This document shows positions 47,232 to 60,900 of a stretch of 64,000 bases of DNA, one piece after another. Origin of the DNA: Lanius collurio (lineage: Eukaryota > Chordata > Aves > Passeriformes > Laniidae). Both the position numbers and the translations under genes were made by a program. Position 1 is the first letter of the stretch; each line of letters starts with the position of its first letter. The notes beneath the pieces are model-generated. The model was not told the DNA's origin. It saw only the letters and a list, made by a program, of their open reading frames with translations, and searched no databases. The DNA lies in the NCBI GenBank assembly GCA_020086605.1, contig JACBWW010000049.1, positions 2,380,041-2,444,040 of the forward strand, written 5' to 3'.

Positions 47232-50200
47232 AGGCAAAACCTTGCTCTCAGATACAAATTACACCATTCACAGAACATCTGGGGGCCTTTCTACTCAAGG
47301 TTATGATTGGGCAGGTGTAAAGACCTGACAGTGCACAACAATATTTCCCAAGCCTCTGTAGGGAGGACATTACAGTAAAAATATTTTAAAGCTCCAAAGA
47401 CTTATGATTATGAGACTTATAGCAGTGGCTGAAGAAATCCTATGTGTTCTTTAAACTAGGCTAAGCACCTCTGTGTTCTCACCTCTTTTGTATTATCATT
47501 CCATCCTCAAATTTTGCCTGAGAATGCCTAAATGTAAATACTAGTGGGAAAAAAAAAAACAAAAACAAAATAGCTAAGTCTTGGCTGATAAAACCAGAGC
47601 CAGACCTCAGAGTTTGACCCATTGTGAACACTTAGCATTTTCACTCATTTCCAATACTGAAGTGTAATGCAGAGAAACGTGAAACCCAAATAATTTCCTT
47701 TTGTAAAAATTACAGTCCTGTAAAGCTACAATAATGTGCCTGAAACAACAAGAGGAAAGGCGGGCCGTGCTGCTTCAAAGCTCAGCTGTATTATTCTTAT
47801 TGGTTCCTTGGAAAATATTTCATGACACATGAACCTCTTGAACAGTAGAAAGACATCCAGCTTTGAAATAATAACTGGGGGAAGAGGGTAAACCGAGCCA
47901 TATTTTTTCAAGCATTCCAGGTGCCCTCTGCAATTGGTGACCTAGTCAAGTATGAGAAACAATGCAATCCCAGGGGCCTGCAGCCAAAAAGATCCACAGC
48001 CACTAAATGCATTAAGACATTAATGTCTACTTTGGGATCAGTTCTCAACTTAACAGGTTAACCTCTGGCCCACAAGGGAATAAGCAGCAAACAAGATTTA
48101 GCCAAAGCTTGTACTCAGAGGGTAATTGATAGCTGCAGCCCACCCATCTGATACATTTTTTTGATGGAGATAATTTTCCTCTCATAAGGGAACTATCCGT
48201 AGAAATAATTTAAGTTGACATCTCGACACTAAATCAAAATGCTGTGGTCTGACATAGGTAGTGCTAAATGATCTGAGTCTTTCCAGCTTAAGGACAGAGG
48301 GGAAGGCAGAAGGGAAAGAGAAAGAAACCTTGGTTTATTATTTTGGTCATTTTTGGGGAGGAAAGTTTCCATTTCACTGACAAATAAATCAGCTTTTCTT
48401 TGGAATAATAAGGAATCACTCTTTATGCCTTTCAAAATAGATATATTTTAGATCTCAACAAAATGAGTCTTTGTGTTGCATTTTTGGGTGAGTGTTTTTG
48501 ATGTTTGCTTTTTTTTTCTTTTTGAAAATAAAAGAGTTATTCTGCTGAAGTGTTGGGAACTGTTAATTGATTTTTAGTACATTAATGTAAGCAAAATCTG
48601 CCTGTAGAGGAGATAACATTGTTATGTACCTTTGATATTAACATTATTTCTTCTTCTCTTCTCTTGCCTTTTGCCTTTTGCAAGAGGAATTCTAAAAGAT
48701 CTGGTTTTATTTCCCTTCTTTGTACCATAAATCTATGAAAAATATCAAAGTACATCAAATATCCAGCACTTTCTTAATATTCTTGCATTTTCTGTGCAGA
48801 AAATAGCATGACCTTTGGAGAACACATAGGAACAGCAAGAAACTTGCAGCAAATGGTGCTGGTAATGCTGGAGATCAAAGCTGAACATCAATCCATCTGT
48901 TGTTCTGACAGCAAGAGAAAGGTCTTTCATCTGTTGAAACCCTTGACATCTTTATTTACAAAATCAGCTGATATACTTTAATTTAGAAGTCGGTGTGTGC
49001 ATGTTTTTATTCGGATTCCATAGTATTATTAAGAATTTATCTTGCTAATTAAGGCAGAAATTTCATATGAGGCACAAGACATGACAACAGCACCATTTCA
49101 GTCTTCCAGGACTCAAGCTTTTGTGATAAATATTCTCAATGTAGGTATATATTGTCCTACCTGAAAGCTCATTGTATAACCAGAACAACACTAATTAATT
49201 ATTAAATTAAGCAATGCAATGGATTTTTTCCTCCCTCAGCAGCAGAAGTGACTGTCCATGTACTTATGTCAAAGCAATATATAGTTTACAAATATGACAA
49301 AGCATTGTGTTGTGACATTTCAAAAAAAAAAAAATTTGAACAAATTAGACAAGTGCCAATTGCAGAATTTGAATAGAAGCTGTATATTTAAGATATTTTC
49401 CTCGTAATATTTTATGTTCTTTCATGGTTCCTTTGGTTTGGTCAATGTTACAATGTCTTTCAACCTACAACAAAGTAGAAAGCTAAGAGGGAAAAAAAAA
49501 ACCAATCCAAAAAACCAGAGTGGCTGGTTGCTGAACAGAAAATATCTAAGCAGTCTTTTGACAAAATAGATTTTGGACTGACTTGTGTCAGATGGAAATT
49601 GTTATATTGTGAACCAGAAAACTGTGTACTTGAAATGTGATTTATACTATGAGAAAAGCCCTAAAAAACTCCTAAAGGCTGAGATTTCCTAAGGTACGTG
49701 TGTTTAAGGGGCAACAGATAAACCATTTCAGAATATTGTATGTGTTTACCCTTCTTAAAGCAAAACATCAGCAGTTAGTTGAAATTGAAATGCATTATGA
49801 GAGTTTAAATATTATTTTGGTTCAGCACAACAAGTAATGAAGAAACAGATGTGAATTTCCACTTTTAAAAGCTGTAAGGATTAGTTTAGTTATATTAGTT
49901 TATTTTCATCTTTTCTCCTGAAAAAAACCCCAAAACCCCAAATCTAAACCAAATCAAAACTGTAATGTATATATTTCTAATCCTGCTCTATTCAGGTTAA
50001 AAAATATCAATTGGAAGATGAAGGAACTTTATGGCAAAAAATGACTTGAATTAGCTTTTTAAAAATGAATTGAGTATTTACAACTTTTTTGGGGGATGTT
50101 TTATTTTTGTTGTGTAGCTTTCAGTCAGGTCTGTTGATCATTATACTGTTCCCTTGGGGAAATATAAATCTCACATAATGAAGGTTTTTCCTTATTGCTG

Positions 50201-50785
50201 AAATCTTTAGTCCCTGTTTTATTTCCCTTCACAGACTAACCATACTATTATCTATAGTAAATTACTGGGACCCATTTGCATCCTTTTCCTAACCTAGGGG
50301 TGATCTTACTTGCCTCTTGGGTGGGTGACACTGATTTACTCCATCATTTTTTTTGGATAGAGCTCAACAGTTTAAGAAGCATTGGGACAAGGCTGAAGCT
50401 TGAAGTAACATTATATAGTTGAAAATTAAATAACACCAATTAGATCTCAATAGCCCTCTGAAAAAATTATTTTCTGTGTAAAAAGGCAGCCTTAGTGTCA
50501 TCTTCCATCTCTTGAAAATCAGGGCCACTTCTCCACCCGCCTGCAAATTTTTCACATCCTATTGAGGTTTAGTGATTTATATCCCTTTATGTAGTGTAGC
50601 TGGTGATACACATTTTATTTGCATTCCCATAAAGCACAAAAAGAGGACATATAAGAATCTGTCCCTCTAAAAACACACTATCCATGGTCATCATGGGGGT
50701 GGGCTGGTTTGTAGTCTTTTGTTATGGCCTACATCTTTGAAAGGAAATTCTGCTTTGTGTTGCCACTTTAAACTTTCTTCTATTT

Positions 50786-50818
<33 letters not shown>

Positions 50819-52927
50819 GCACAGACTTCAAAATGCTTCTTTGAAACAACTGAAGAGTGAACTTTAATTCATGTTTTTTAAACAAAGGTTATATGAGTCT
50901 TACAGAAGCCTCACAAAGGAAAAATATCAGCAAGAATTGCACATTACGTTTAGAGTGCTACTGACTTTCAAATTTCTCTACAGGTATTATTTCCCATGAA
51001 TAGGAACAAAGAGCAAAAACAGTTAAAAAAGCATATTCAAATGTGTGCATAAAAAGGCATGGTAAATGAATACTGTTTAGTTTGCTGACATAATTACTGG
51101 AATGTAATTTTTATGAGTCGTAGAAATCTTGGCATTTTCACTGAACCAGATAATTAGACTCTGAATAGAACAGGGTCAGAATAATTAATACATCAAAACT
51201 AGATGAACTTTTTCTAATTATTTTTATTTAATCTCTATTATAATTATTGTTATACTCTGCTGAGCATGATTGCCTCATGTTCATAGATTTGAATGCTGTC
51301 TTATAGTTGCATCCTGGGACTTTGTGGAATATTAACAAACCGTGGCCTGGAGAAATTAGAATGGTGTCGTTTCATGATGGAATTCTAAATTGGAATTTTT
51401 CTATTTTTCTATGTAGTTGCACAAATTTTGCTTCACTATCATTTAAAAAATGAATTTAAAAACAAAGTGGTTTAGTTTATTTATTTTTACCTTAAAGGGG
51501 AACTTCTCCCGAAGTTAAAAGCAAGCTCTTAAAATGCACCTCCCTCCCCCTCTCTTCTGACTCTTGCAACTTTTTTTCAGATCTCATCATTTTTCCTTTT
51601 AATTAGATTTTTTTTTCTGATTGCATAGTTTCTCCCCAAGCTTTTGAAACATCAAAGTTAAGGCCAGACTCCACTGACTGAATTCAAACAATCACTCAGA
51701 AGCATGGAGAATAAGGAGTGTTTCTGTAGTGAATGTTGATGTAATTGAAGGCATGTGAGAGATTTTAGTCTGCATCTTATTTTTTTTTTCTTTCTTTGAG
51801 AAGTGCAAGCATTAAATATAACCACTACAAAGTCCATCAGGGGGAGAGATTCAACAAGCACTCTGACGTCAGGTCTGCTGGACAGGGTCTAGGGGTTGCT
51901 TTGATGACTTAAATATAAGTCTATTCTCTATTATACAGCATTTGCCATGTCTAAGCAACAGAACACATGTAGCTGGAACACAAGTCTCAATTTTAAAGTC
52001 TTTCCCTTTGCTTTAGGTGGTAATAGTTTATTAACTTGATGCAAAAGGCTGCATCTTCAATTTTGGTTAACTCTGGTAGCCCACCAAGGTTTGTCCTTCA
52101 GTACTTAATTTCCATGTGTATCCAGAAACTCTAAAGTCATTGCACTCTTACACTGATATAATCAGAAATAGAAATAAGAGGTGTATTCACTTTTGGGCTT
52201 AGGAATTCTAACTAGAATTGGCTGTGGAGAGGCTTCTTTGAAAAGATTAGGGTTAAAAAAAAGACCTACTGGCCTTTGCTTTCTCATATGTTCTGTACAC
52301 TAATATCTTTTGTCATCATGGACAGAAGGAGTTGAGCAGAAGGAATGGTCTGTAAAACATTAATTTTTTTTTTCACTTCAAGAAGTAATTCCACAAACAC
52401 TGTTATATTGGACCTGCACACCAACTCTTAACTAAATTTCTACTTCTATCCCACACATGATCATCATGGGAGCCAAGACAATTATTTCCTCAGCTTCCTC
52501 TAGCTCAAGTTCTGGGTTTTTTTGAAAGCAAAGCAATCTACGTTTCATTCCTCACCCACTCCTTGTCTCTAAACATGAATCCCAGCCCTTGTCAGATTAC
52601 TTTAAAATTAGTAGAGATACCTAAAAAGATAAGTGACCATCTTCCCTTTAAGGGATGCCCAAGATGACAACACTTTCTGCACTGAGAAGATCTGACTAAT
52701 CTCTGTAGGATTTCATAACAGATAGTCAGTACTCTGGGAAAGGAACCTGGCCTCATTTCCACAGCCACTCTCATTCGTTTAATGTCCTCACTGGTAGATC
52801 TCCAGCATACATAACCCAGCTCCCAGGAGAAAGAAGGTGGACAGCTGGAAGTGGGAAAAGGGATAATGTGTGGACAACAAAACCAGGCTGAGTTTCATGC
52901 TAATGACACAGCAGTCCAGACTCTGTA
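47232..52927. other. Longest transposon-free stretch, AT-rich
   Basis: No gene and no recognisable transposon in about 5.7 kb. Blocks at 48960-49280 and 51200-51550 combine TAAT cores with mixed composition and are candidates for conserved non-coding DNA. A T tract (50783-50815) is immediately followed by ACAG. Other frames are 60-68 codons and unremarkable. Confidence 0.55.
50783..50815. repeat. T homopolymer tract with one C
   Basis: Nine T, one C, then 23 T, followed by ACAGC. It could be the reversed A-tail of an old retrocopy, but the flanking sequence is not a gene I recognise. Confidence 0.9.
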
Positions 52928-53080
52928 TCATAAAATCATAAAACAATTTGGCTTGGAAGGGACTTTCAAGACCATCCCAACACCCCTGCCATGAACAGGG
53001 ACACCATCCCTAGACCAGGCTGCTGAGGACCCCATCCAACCTGGCCTTGGACACTTCCAGGGACAGAGCATACGCCTCTC
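52928..53080 (-). mobile_element. CR1 LINE 3' end, reverse orientation
   Basis: It has a tail remnant (tcataaaatcataaaac), 'ggcttggaagggactttcaa', 'cacccctgccatgaacaggg', 'cctagaccaggctgctgagg' and 'ccaacctggccttggacact'. Similarity ends soon after 'acttccagggac'. Strong 5' truncation. Confidence 0.93.
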
Positions 53081-55837
53081 CAGCAGGGAGAACTGGAAGA
53101 ACACAGTGTAGTTTGTCAGCAGAACCTTGCAGGTCAATTAGGCAGATGCTGTTTCCCAAGTATAAATTCTGTGTTCTATCATGGAATCCCCCCTGGAATA
53201 GACTGGGCTCTCTTGAGAAACCATTCTCTAAAATCTTCCTCCTAAATCACCTCAGGGCAGTCACTGTAATCGAGTTCTAATGTTTTCTTACAAATAAAAG
53301 AAACATCTTATTGTGTTAGAATCACAATGGTGAGGGCCCAGATTTCACCTAAATAGAACACAACCTGCTAGAAATGATGGCAGAGTCATGTGAGTGCTGA
53401 CAGAGCCTTGTGAGGACAACACTGAATGGATATCATTCAAAATCATCGTAGATGAGTACCTAAGCTACATTATTTTGTTCATCTCTACACTTCCAAACCT
53501 TCAGTAGTCTCAATCCTGAAAGTGGTCATCTACATGGCTAATCTGCTGGAGTTAAATTATTTATCACAAGTGTATCTTCCTCGGATGCTGGAGGCTGAGT
53601 AAAATCTGCCTAGAAAGTCTGTTGGAAGGTCCTTCCTCCAACTGGAAAGAATTCCTCAGTCCCCCTTTCACATTGTGGCAAACAACCTTTTCCTCAAATA
53701 AAGCTGCCTTTTCATCATTTTTGGGTGAACTAAAAAAAGGTACATTTAAACTTGCACAATTCTGCTCAGCTATGCATTTCCTTAAAGCCTGCTCTCATGA
53801 TTAGCCCTGGGTCAGCTAATTTATGGTTGATATCAGTGAAAGGTCAAGCATCCTGGGTGTGGGAGGAGAGGAAAGTGAGTGTGTGGAGGAGTTTGCAACT
53901 GGAAGGTTGCATTCAACCGCTGATGGAACTTAAGGAAAACATTAAAAAATCTAGATTAAGAGGAAACCAGTTGGAAAAAAAATACAACAAAGCAAAACAC
54001 AAAACTTAGAAATAATAGAGGACGCTGATGTATTCAAGTACAACTTTTGTCTATTTCTCATATACCTTTTTCATTCATTCTGCCCATCATCAAGCTTTTC
54101 CTCCTGTCTTCTCACTTCTCTTTTTCGTTCCTCTTGAGTTCTCATGCCCACCCAGATTCCACTGTTCCATTTTTCTGTATGAAGCATTTCTTGATTTTAT
54201 GGAACAGATGAATTAACACTAAATTTTATATCTGTTAAAAGTCCCTAAGACCTCTTAGGTACTAAAGATACTCACCTGAATCAGTCATTGACTGCTCTCC
54301 CTGCAATAAAAGTGTAAGATTTATAGAGTGTGGTTACCAGTATGATGCCCAATACCCACCTTAGGATAAAGTGAACTGCACCCCTAAAGGCCTTTCTCTC
54401 CCCATTAACAGTCAGGGGGTTTTAGATAAGTCATTCACATGCAGAAGTTCATGAGTCTACTAAAGTTACATGACATGGCTTCCCCAGTGAGCCATGGAAA
54501 GTCTCACCTTTTCCCCAGTTACAAATTGTGCATACTGAGAGTGAGAGGTGAAAGCAGTGAGCAGTTTTCTTTCAGTGACCATTTCCACTTCTGAGATGAG
54601 ATAATTTCCACATTAGTGAAGTGTTTTATCTGCAGTTTCCAGAATGGTATCCAAAATTTTCTTCGAGGGATCATTTTGAGTGGTACAGGAAGGTGATTTC
54701 TGTTGAATTTAAAAGATCCTGCATTACATCATCTTTCCTTACCCTTTTTACAACTGTCATTTTAAAGGCTACCTCATAACTCCACTTCCTCAGCTCTGAG
54801 TGTTTTGCATTTCCACACAGGGCACAAGAAAAAACAACACAGTGTCTGTGCCTTCAGACCAGATTTAGGCTCAGCCACGAACACAAAGGACCAAGGAAAG
54901 AATCTTAGTTCTCCACAGTGGTATGTAGGTCAAAACTGAAATATGTTTCCACCATGAAAAATATTTCCAATGTACTGTTTTGAGCCTCTGAATAAAGCCA
55001 GACATTGATAGATTGGAGCAATTTGTTAGAAGGCCTTCAGGATGGTCACGAGCTGTGCTCTTGCCCTGTGAGGATGTGCTGAGGGAGGTGGGTATTACAC
55101 TTTCAGATTTGCAAAATTTCTCAGCAGATTTGTTGAAATTCACAGCTGATATTCTCCCTAATTAACAATGGAAGAGCTAAAACACCATCACAGCAAAATA
55201 AGATGCATAATGTTTCTACATGGTCAATTCTGTCTGAATTTTGGAGTGACAACACTGAACATTCCTGATTAGAAATACAAATACCTGTTTGTGACTAGAC
55301 AATAGAGATATCAGTAGCAAACAATAAAAACCTCAGCCATAAATGTGGTATGCTGAGGTTTGCAAGAGTAGTTGTTGGTGAGCTCCTACCACTGCTACAT
55401 GAAACTGTTGTGAGCATCTCTGTCTCTGCACTTGGAGTCTGCAGATTTACTGCTTTCCAGCTGCATGAAGATAAAAACTCAATAAATTTCAGGGGCATCA
55501 CAGAGGTTGCACTGTTTTCCTTCTTGGTTCCAAACTAGGTTTGCAGACATACTGGCTGTATCACTGCAGAGATCAGAAGAAACATGAATAAACCATGGAA
55601 AATCTTCATGCAGAACTCATGTTTAATTGGTGAGTCCACTCATTTGAACAGCAAGAAAAGATTAAGGAAAAGGCAGATATTGGTAGTTTGTTTGTGTCTA
55701 CGCTGTTGAATCCAGCTGTTCCCTCTTGTGTCACTCATGTGGGATGAGCAGCAGACCCTGATAAATTCCTGTTGGGAGGAGGGAAGGCTGTTGTTGCTGA
55801 CACAGACCAGCACATGCACATCCCTCAGAGGTCCCTC
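53081..55837. other. Unique non-coding DNA
   Basis: Nothing recognisable. Frames of 60-90 codons occur on both strands without a known domain, and no simple repeat of note is present. Confidence 0.6.
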
Positions 55838-55910
55838 CCCATGGCAGTGGGTTTGGGAATGACCTTTAAGGTCCTCTCCAAACCATTCCATGACTCTCTG
55901 ATTGTCTGAT
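55838..55910 (+). mobile_element. CR1 LINE 3' terminus, about 70 bp
   Basis: The + strand reads 'ccatggcagtgggtttggga', 'atgacctttaaggtcctctc', 'caaaccattccatgactctc' and ends in a decayed octamer (tgattgtc). It is the untranslated 3' end only. Confidence 0.88.
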
Positions 55911-57751
55911 ACAGAGTCTGAACCTGTGGCAGGTGAGACATGAGAGGAGGTGACAGTGACATGCAAGCTCTCATCTCCCACCCTCTCACAACGTTAGAGC
56001 AGCCCAAATTCTGTTCTACCTCATACATAGGATATAAGTTGCCAAGGCTCAGAAACCTAAAATCCACTCTGTGAGGGTCTCTGCCTACACTACAAAGAGT
56101 AAGAACATGGGAGAAAGCTGGGCAGTATTTATCCATTCTTTAAAAGATATTAAGTCTAATCTTGCTCTGGCAGACAACAATGGAAAAGTTCTCAATAGCT
56201 TTGCTGGAAGAAAACCAGGTCCTAAATGCTGCAATTCTTTGTACAGAAGATCACAGTGACAGGAGTAGAGTTAGAAGTGCCAGTGACAAATGTAACCATT
56301 GCCATCCAGTGGTACCATAGGCTACTGCATATGGATGGAACAACTTTCCTTGCACCATATCACAGAAAACATGCTTCAGCTGGTACAAGACTTCCACAGC
56401 ACGGGCACATCATCTCAAGGGTCTAAGAGAGCTGAAATATTGCTCAGGACTTGAACAAGGCATCTACACAGGGCTGGGTAGAAGATCTTGACTTTCTTCT
56501 TGCCTATGGAAAAACTAAGATATGGCAATCAGACTTGTTCCTTCTGCTCTCTTCTGCTGTAGAAATAAATGTGTCTTTTATGCCTCGACTGCAATTGTAT
56601 GCAAGAAATCCCACTTCTATCTTTAGGCTATTAGAAAAATAAGAACATGTAGTGAGTGCACATAATTGATCTGAACTTTTCTTTCAAGTTAACAGAAAGC
56701 TCAATAATTCCAATAATGAGTTCAAACAATCCCAATTTAATCATTTTCGTACAAAGCTTTCTCCTTTTCCTGCGTCTCCTTCCACAGACAAAAGTAAAGT
56801 GATTAATATATTTTAGTGCTTTTATGAAGAATCCAAGTCCTTTCCCATTATTAAACAAATCTCCACTTAGGAAGAGGAACACAAATAGGCACAGGGAAAG
56901 AATTATTTCCCATTGTAGGGGCAGAAAAAGCTGAATATGAAGTAAGTGGGAAGTAGCCTACAATGTGACAATTAAAAGCTATGACTAAATCAGGAGGCTG
57001 CTGGATAAACTAGCTGGCTGTGATGTGTTTGGCATAGTGCAAGTGATCAAACTGTGAACTGGAAGTTGCTTCCAGGAGAAAACATTTAGTCATTTAGGAC
57101 AGTAATTTAGCAGTTTGAGTTCCCTCTTGCTTACTAGTCGTGTGAACATAAACCCTCTGTGAATCTGACTGATCAGCCTATTTCATGCCATTTTCCTACC
57201 ATTATACATCCTAAACAAAGCTGACACCACTTCAAAGTTATAAAACAAGTGACATGAGGCAATGAAGAAGGTTAATGTGTCTCAGTCAGGGATGAATTTG
57301 ACCCTCTGGGCTATGTCATATTTATAAGATTTACAGTTGGCATCAGATTCACTGGTGCACTCCACTTGCTTTGTGACAGGGAGGCAGAGCAGCTGGGAAA
57401 CACCCAGATGGGTTAAGATGGAATTGTTTTGCACATGAATTTGACCCTGGATGCCATATGGACTGGGAAGCTCATTTGATTTTAGCAGAACTGCTGTCAT
57501 AATGTCTTCCTAAATGATGCAGCTTCAGATGTTTGGGAGCTGCATTTATCTCCTAATCGTGTACTTGGAATGACTAAAGTTTTCATAGCATGGAAAGTCA
57601 TCAAAATATAAATTATAGCCAGGGTTCAGTTCCATTTCTGGTAGAGCTACCTAGTTTTGCAGCTGCCTGAGAAAAAGCAAATGAACAACAACCATAAACA
57701 CCTGCAAAAGAAAGCTGAATCTCATTAAAATCTTCTTAAGGTGTGTCCATT

Positions 57752-57832
57752 TTCCCTGGAGACTATTAGGGAATTTGGTGTGACATGTGCTAATTCAGAT
57801 ATAAGTATGATCTGTATTTTGTCACATCTGCT
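57752..57832 (+). repeat. Segment related to 58830-58909 (copy A)
   Basis: It shares an exact 15-mer 'agatataagtatgat' and a following 'ttttgtca..tctgct' pattern with copy B about 1.1 kb downstream. Upstream, 'ggaattt' and 'tgtgc.aatt' also line up with small gaps. It may be a local duplication or two copies of an unknown old repeat. Internally, 'tgctaattcag' occurs twice nearby (57788 and 57828). Confidence 0.5.
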
Positions 57833-58186
57833 AATTCAGGCACTAAATGCCTTAAGTTAGGTGTGATTCTGGGTCTGAGACTGCTGCATCAACTCTGAGG
57901 AGTGAGAGCACCTCCAGCCTGACAATACACCCCATGCCTGCCAGAAAAACACTCTGTATTCTAGATATAATAATCAGGATGAGCATGTTGTTGGACAAAT
58001 ATTTCAACGCCTTTATGATGGTTATATAAACACTTATCTGTGTGAGAAATTATGGTACTTTAAATATTTTGAAAACATTTTAGTTCTCAGCTATTCCTGT
58101 TTTGAGAGGCTTGGTTTTGATACACATCCAGTCCACCCACTGCAGCATTCAAAGCCAGGTATGTTTGCTTTGGTTTGGTCTTGAGG

Positions 58187-58202
58187 AAAAAAAAAAAAAA
58201 AA
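58187..58202. repeat. Run of 16 A
   Basis: An uninterrupted adenine run between 'cttgagg' and 'ttagac'. No retrocopy body is recognised upstream. Confidence 0.9.
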
Positions 58203-58829
58203 TTAGACATTTAATGTCCCTAGAAAATAGTATTAAAAATTGTCCAAAATTATTCTGTTGAATAGGAGAAAAAACTGAAAACCTTTGAGTCCAACACTAT
58301 CCCACCCCTGTTTTCTGTGGTCAGTAAGGCTTTTTCTCTAGCAAAAATTTGTAGAATTATGAGGGAAGCTTGGTTGGACAAGACACAGAGTTCCTTTGGA
58401 CAAAAGTTAAAGACTCTGAGGTGTTCAACGGACTATCCCAAATATTCCTCTCTTTTCTGTTGAGACCAGGTGCATCTCAATTTGATTTCTCTAAGAAAAC
58501 GTTGCATGTGCCCATTTGCCATATGAAAACAGAATGTTGTATGGCAATTATTTGCCTCCCTGTAGGCAAAGGGTGAGATTGAGAATGAATTACAGGCAAC
58601 ACATTAATTACACATACATTGCACAATTGGAAGTGAAAGAAATTTAAGAAACTACACTGAATGTGAGAAATAGCCTAAATGTGTTCTATAGATTAACAGA
58701 TAAAGAGAGATTGGGCTGATAAACTGCAGACTTTAAAAATACCAGGTCAATACTAGCTGCAACATGGTGAACCAAGCATTTTGAATAACTTCTGGGATAG
58801 TTTCTGCCTATGACTAATACCATTACCAA

Positions 58830-58909
58830 CATCCCCTAGAGGAATTTTGACAGGACTCTGTGCAATTAGGAAGATATAAGTATGATATATAATTTTTGTC
58901 ATGTCTGCT
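58830..58909 (+). repeat. Segment related to 57752-57832 (copy B)
   Basis: Same orientation as copy A. It carries 'ggaattttgacagg', 'ctgtgcaattagg', the exact 15-mer and 'ttttgtcatgtctgct'. It is diverged from copy A by gaps and substitutions, so any duplication is old. Confidence 0.5.
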
Positions 58910-60214
58910 CACACTGCCATAGTTCAACTAAACAATCAATTTTAAATTGTGTTGATGTAATGAAATCAATATCAAATTTCTATCATGGATGGGAGGAACA
59001 AAATGTCATTTTACAACACATTTTATAATATTTTAATATGTTGTGCACAACCCAAATTTGTTCAGCCAACCAGAGTTGGTTTTTACCCCTTTTTTTCCTC
59101 AGAAAAGACCATGATGCCAGCTTGGTCTGTCCCCAGGTTTTAAAATACTTCACCAAAGAGCTTTCTGTTAATGCCAGGTTTAGGACATCTTCACCTGAGT
59201 CATTTGGGTCCTAGATCAATCAAACAGGTGTGATTAGTTTTCTGTAATTCACAACAGTAAAGACTGAGAGCAGGGGAATTTAGCAATTTTCACTTTGAAT
59301 GTCTGTGTATTTTTATGCATAGATTACATTTGGGCTTAAATTTTGGAATAATCCTTTTTGCCCTTCAAAGGAAAATTGAGGCTTAAAACTCCATGCACCA
59401 CAATTGCAATGGAAATGAACACACATTAAGACAAAGCAGTAGACCTCAACATAACTCTATTCCAATCTTGCTAACCTTATCAGATTCTTTATTTTTGTGA
59501 ATCCTGGTTTTCAGAAGTACACAAGGAGGTAGAAATTTCAATTTCCAATAAATAAATTAAAAAAAAAAATCATAAGTCTCTCATCCTTGTGGTTCTTCTT
59601 GCAAGTTTAAAATATGTCACAGATGATATAATACTGTATTAGCTCTTGATGACTTCCAATATGGTGAAGTTGAAAAAAAAAATAAAATAATCAGTTCATT
59701 GTGACCTACATTTGAATCAGATGAAAAATATAGCTGTAGAGAAGGACAAAGACACATAAAATGAAAAAAATTGAGCATACAAGCATGTGCCCAACTCCTG
59801 ATTCATCAGCCAGTGTTAGGGTTTTTAGGATCTAATTTATGTTTATACATATTGCTTTCTGCAATGTCTGATATTCTGATGATAAAATGTGGCCAAGTAC
59901 AATAGAAAGTGAATAAAGTGAATAGACATGGGAATGAATGTGCATGGTTTTGGCTTGGCTATTTCTATTTGGAAATATTGGTGGGATATATGAAATGTCC
60001 CTCATAAATGTTCTTGCATAATTTCAAGATTGTTTGACCCAAAGTATTTATACCTATGGAGCCATGTATGAATATATTTGTTGGATGGGAGGTGTTGTGT
60101 GCATTTCACGGTAACAGACCAAGCATCAGAGGCTTCACTTTCTACTTTGGATTTGCCACAGATAACAACATTCCTGGAGAAGCAAAGCAACTCCTTTTGC
60201 TCACACAGAGTTAT

Positions 60215-60375
60215 AAGAGAAGTGGCAGAATCCCTGTCCCTGGAAGTGTTCAAAACCCATGTGGATCTGGTGCTTAGGGACATGACTCAGTGGAGGACCT
60301 GGCAGTCTTATGTTAATGCTTGGACTTGATGATCTAAGAGGTATTTTAAAGCTTTAATGATTTTTTGATTCTATC
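60215..60375 (+). mobile_element. CR1 LINE 3' end, about 160 bp
   Basis: The + strand reads 'agaagtggcagaatccctgt', 'ccctggaagtgttcaaaacc', 'gacttgatgatctaagagg' and a decayed tail (ttttgattctatcc). A short + frame encodes a degraded ORF2 C-terminal end (LSLEVFKTHVDLVL). The 5' part is missing. Confidence 0.92.
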
Positions 60376-60900
60376 CATTTTTCTGGCTTTATCATAAGCC
60401 TTTACAGAGGACCATTTTAGTTGGTAACTCCCTTATGGATCCACATGAAAATTTTCTAGAACATGTAAAGAATATTTGTTTCTTTAGGTTCAAGGAAACA
60501 AAGGAATGAAAAATCTATTGTTCATTATTTTTTTTTCCTCTTGAATTCCCCAGTGAGAAGGGAATATAGAGCTTCCAGTAATTGGTATTTTGTGTTACAC
60601 ATAATGTACAGTCTGGCTAAAGCTTTTCCTGACACAAGAGATTACTTAAAATGCCACCAAGTCTGAATCTACACAGCAATTTCTGCCTGTGCAATGCTTT
60701 TTTTTTTTTTTTTTTTTGAAGCCTTTGATCACACCTTAGTTTTAAATCATACTATCTACAACTTAATTCAGAAAGCTGGTCAAGCACTTATTTAAAGATG
60801 TTGTTACCAATATATTTTTCCACATTGAAGATGGAGACATGTTAAACAGGTTAATGAACTGATGCTTAATGAAGGTATCTGCCACTGAAAACCTCAGGTT
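60376..60900. other. Unique AT-rich DNA with a run of 20 T
   Basis: The only notable item is an uninterrupted T run at 60698-60717. No gene or transposon is seen. Confidence 0.6.

Larger units (their letters stand above)
55911..60214. other. Unique AT-rich non-coding DNA
   Basis: No gene is supported. It holds the related segments 57752-57832 and 58830-58909, a run of 16 A at 58187-58202 and a short A run near 59559-59568. The frames at 55825-56136 (103 codons, minus) and 57282-57500 have no recognisable domain. Confidence 0.6.

Noticed and set aside
50783..50983. T tract followed by ACAG and, 160 bases on, CTCTACAG|GTATT, looking like an internal exon with acceptor and donor
   Set aside because: All three + frames of the intervening segment contain early stops, so it is not a coding exon. 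A non-coding exon cannot be excluded but has no support.
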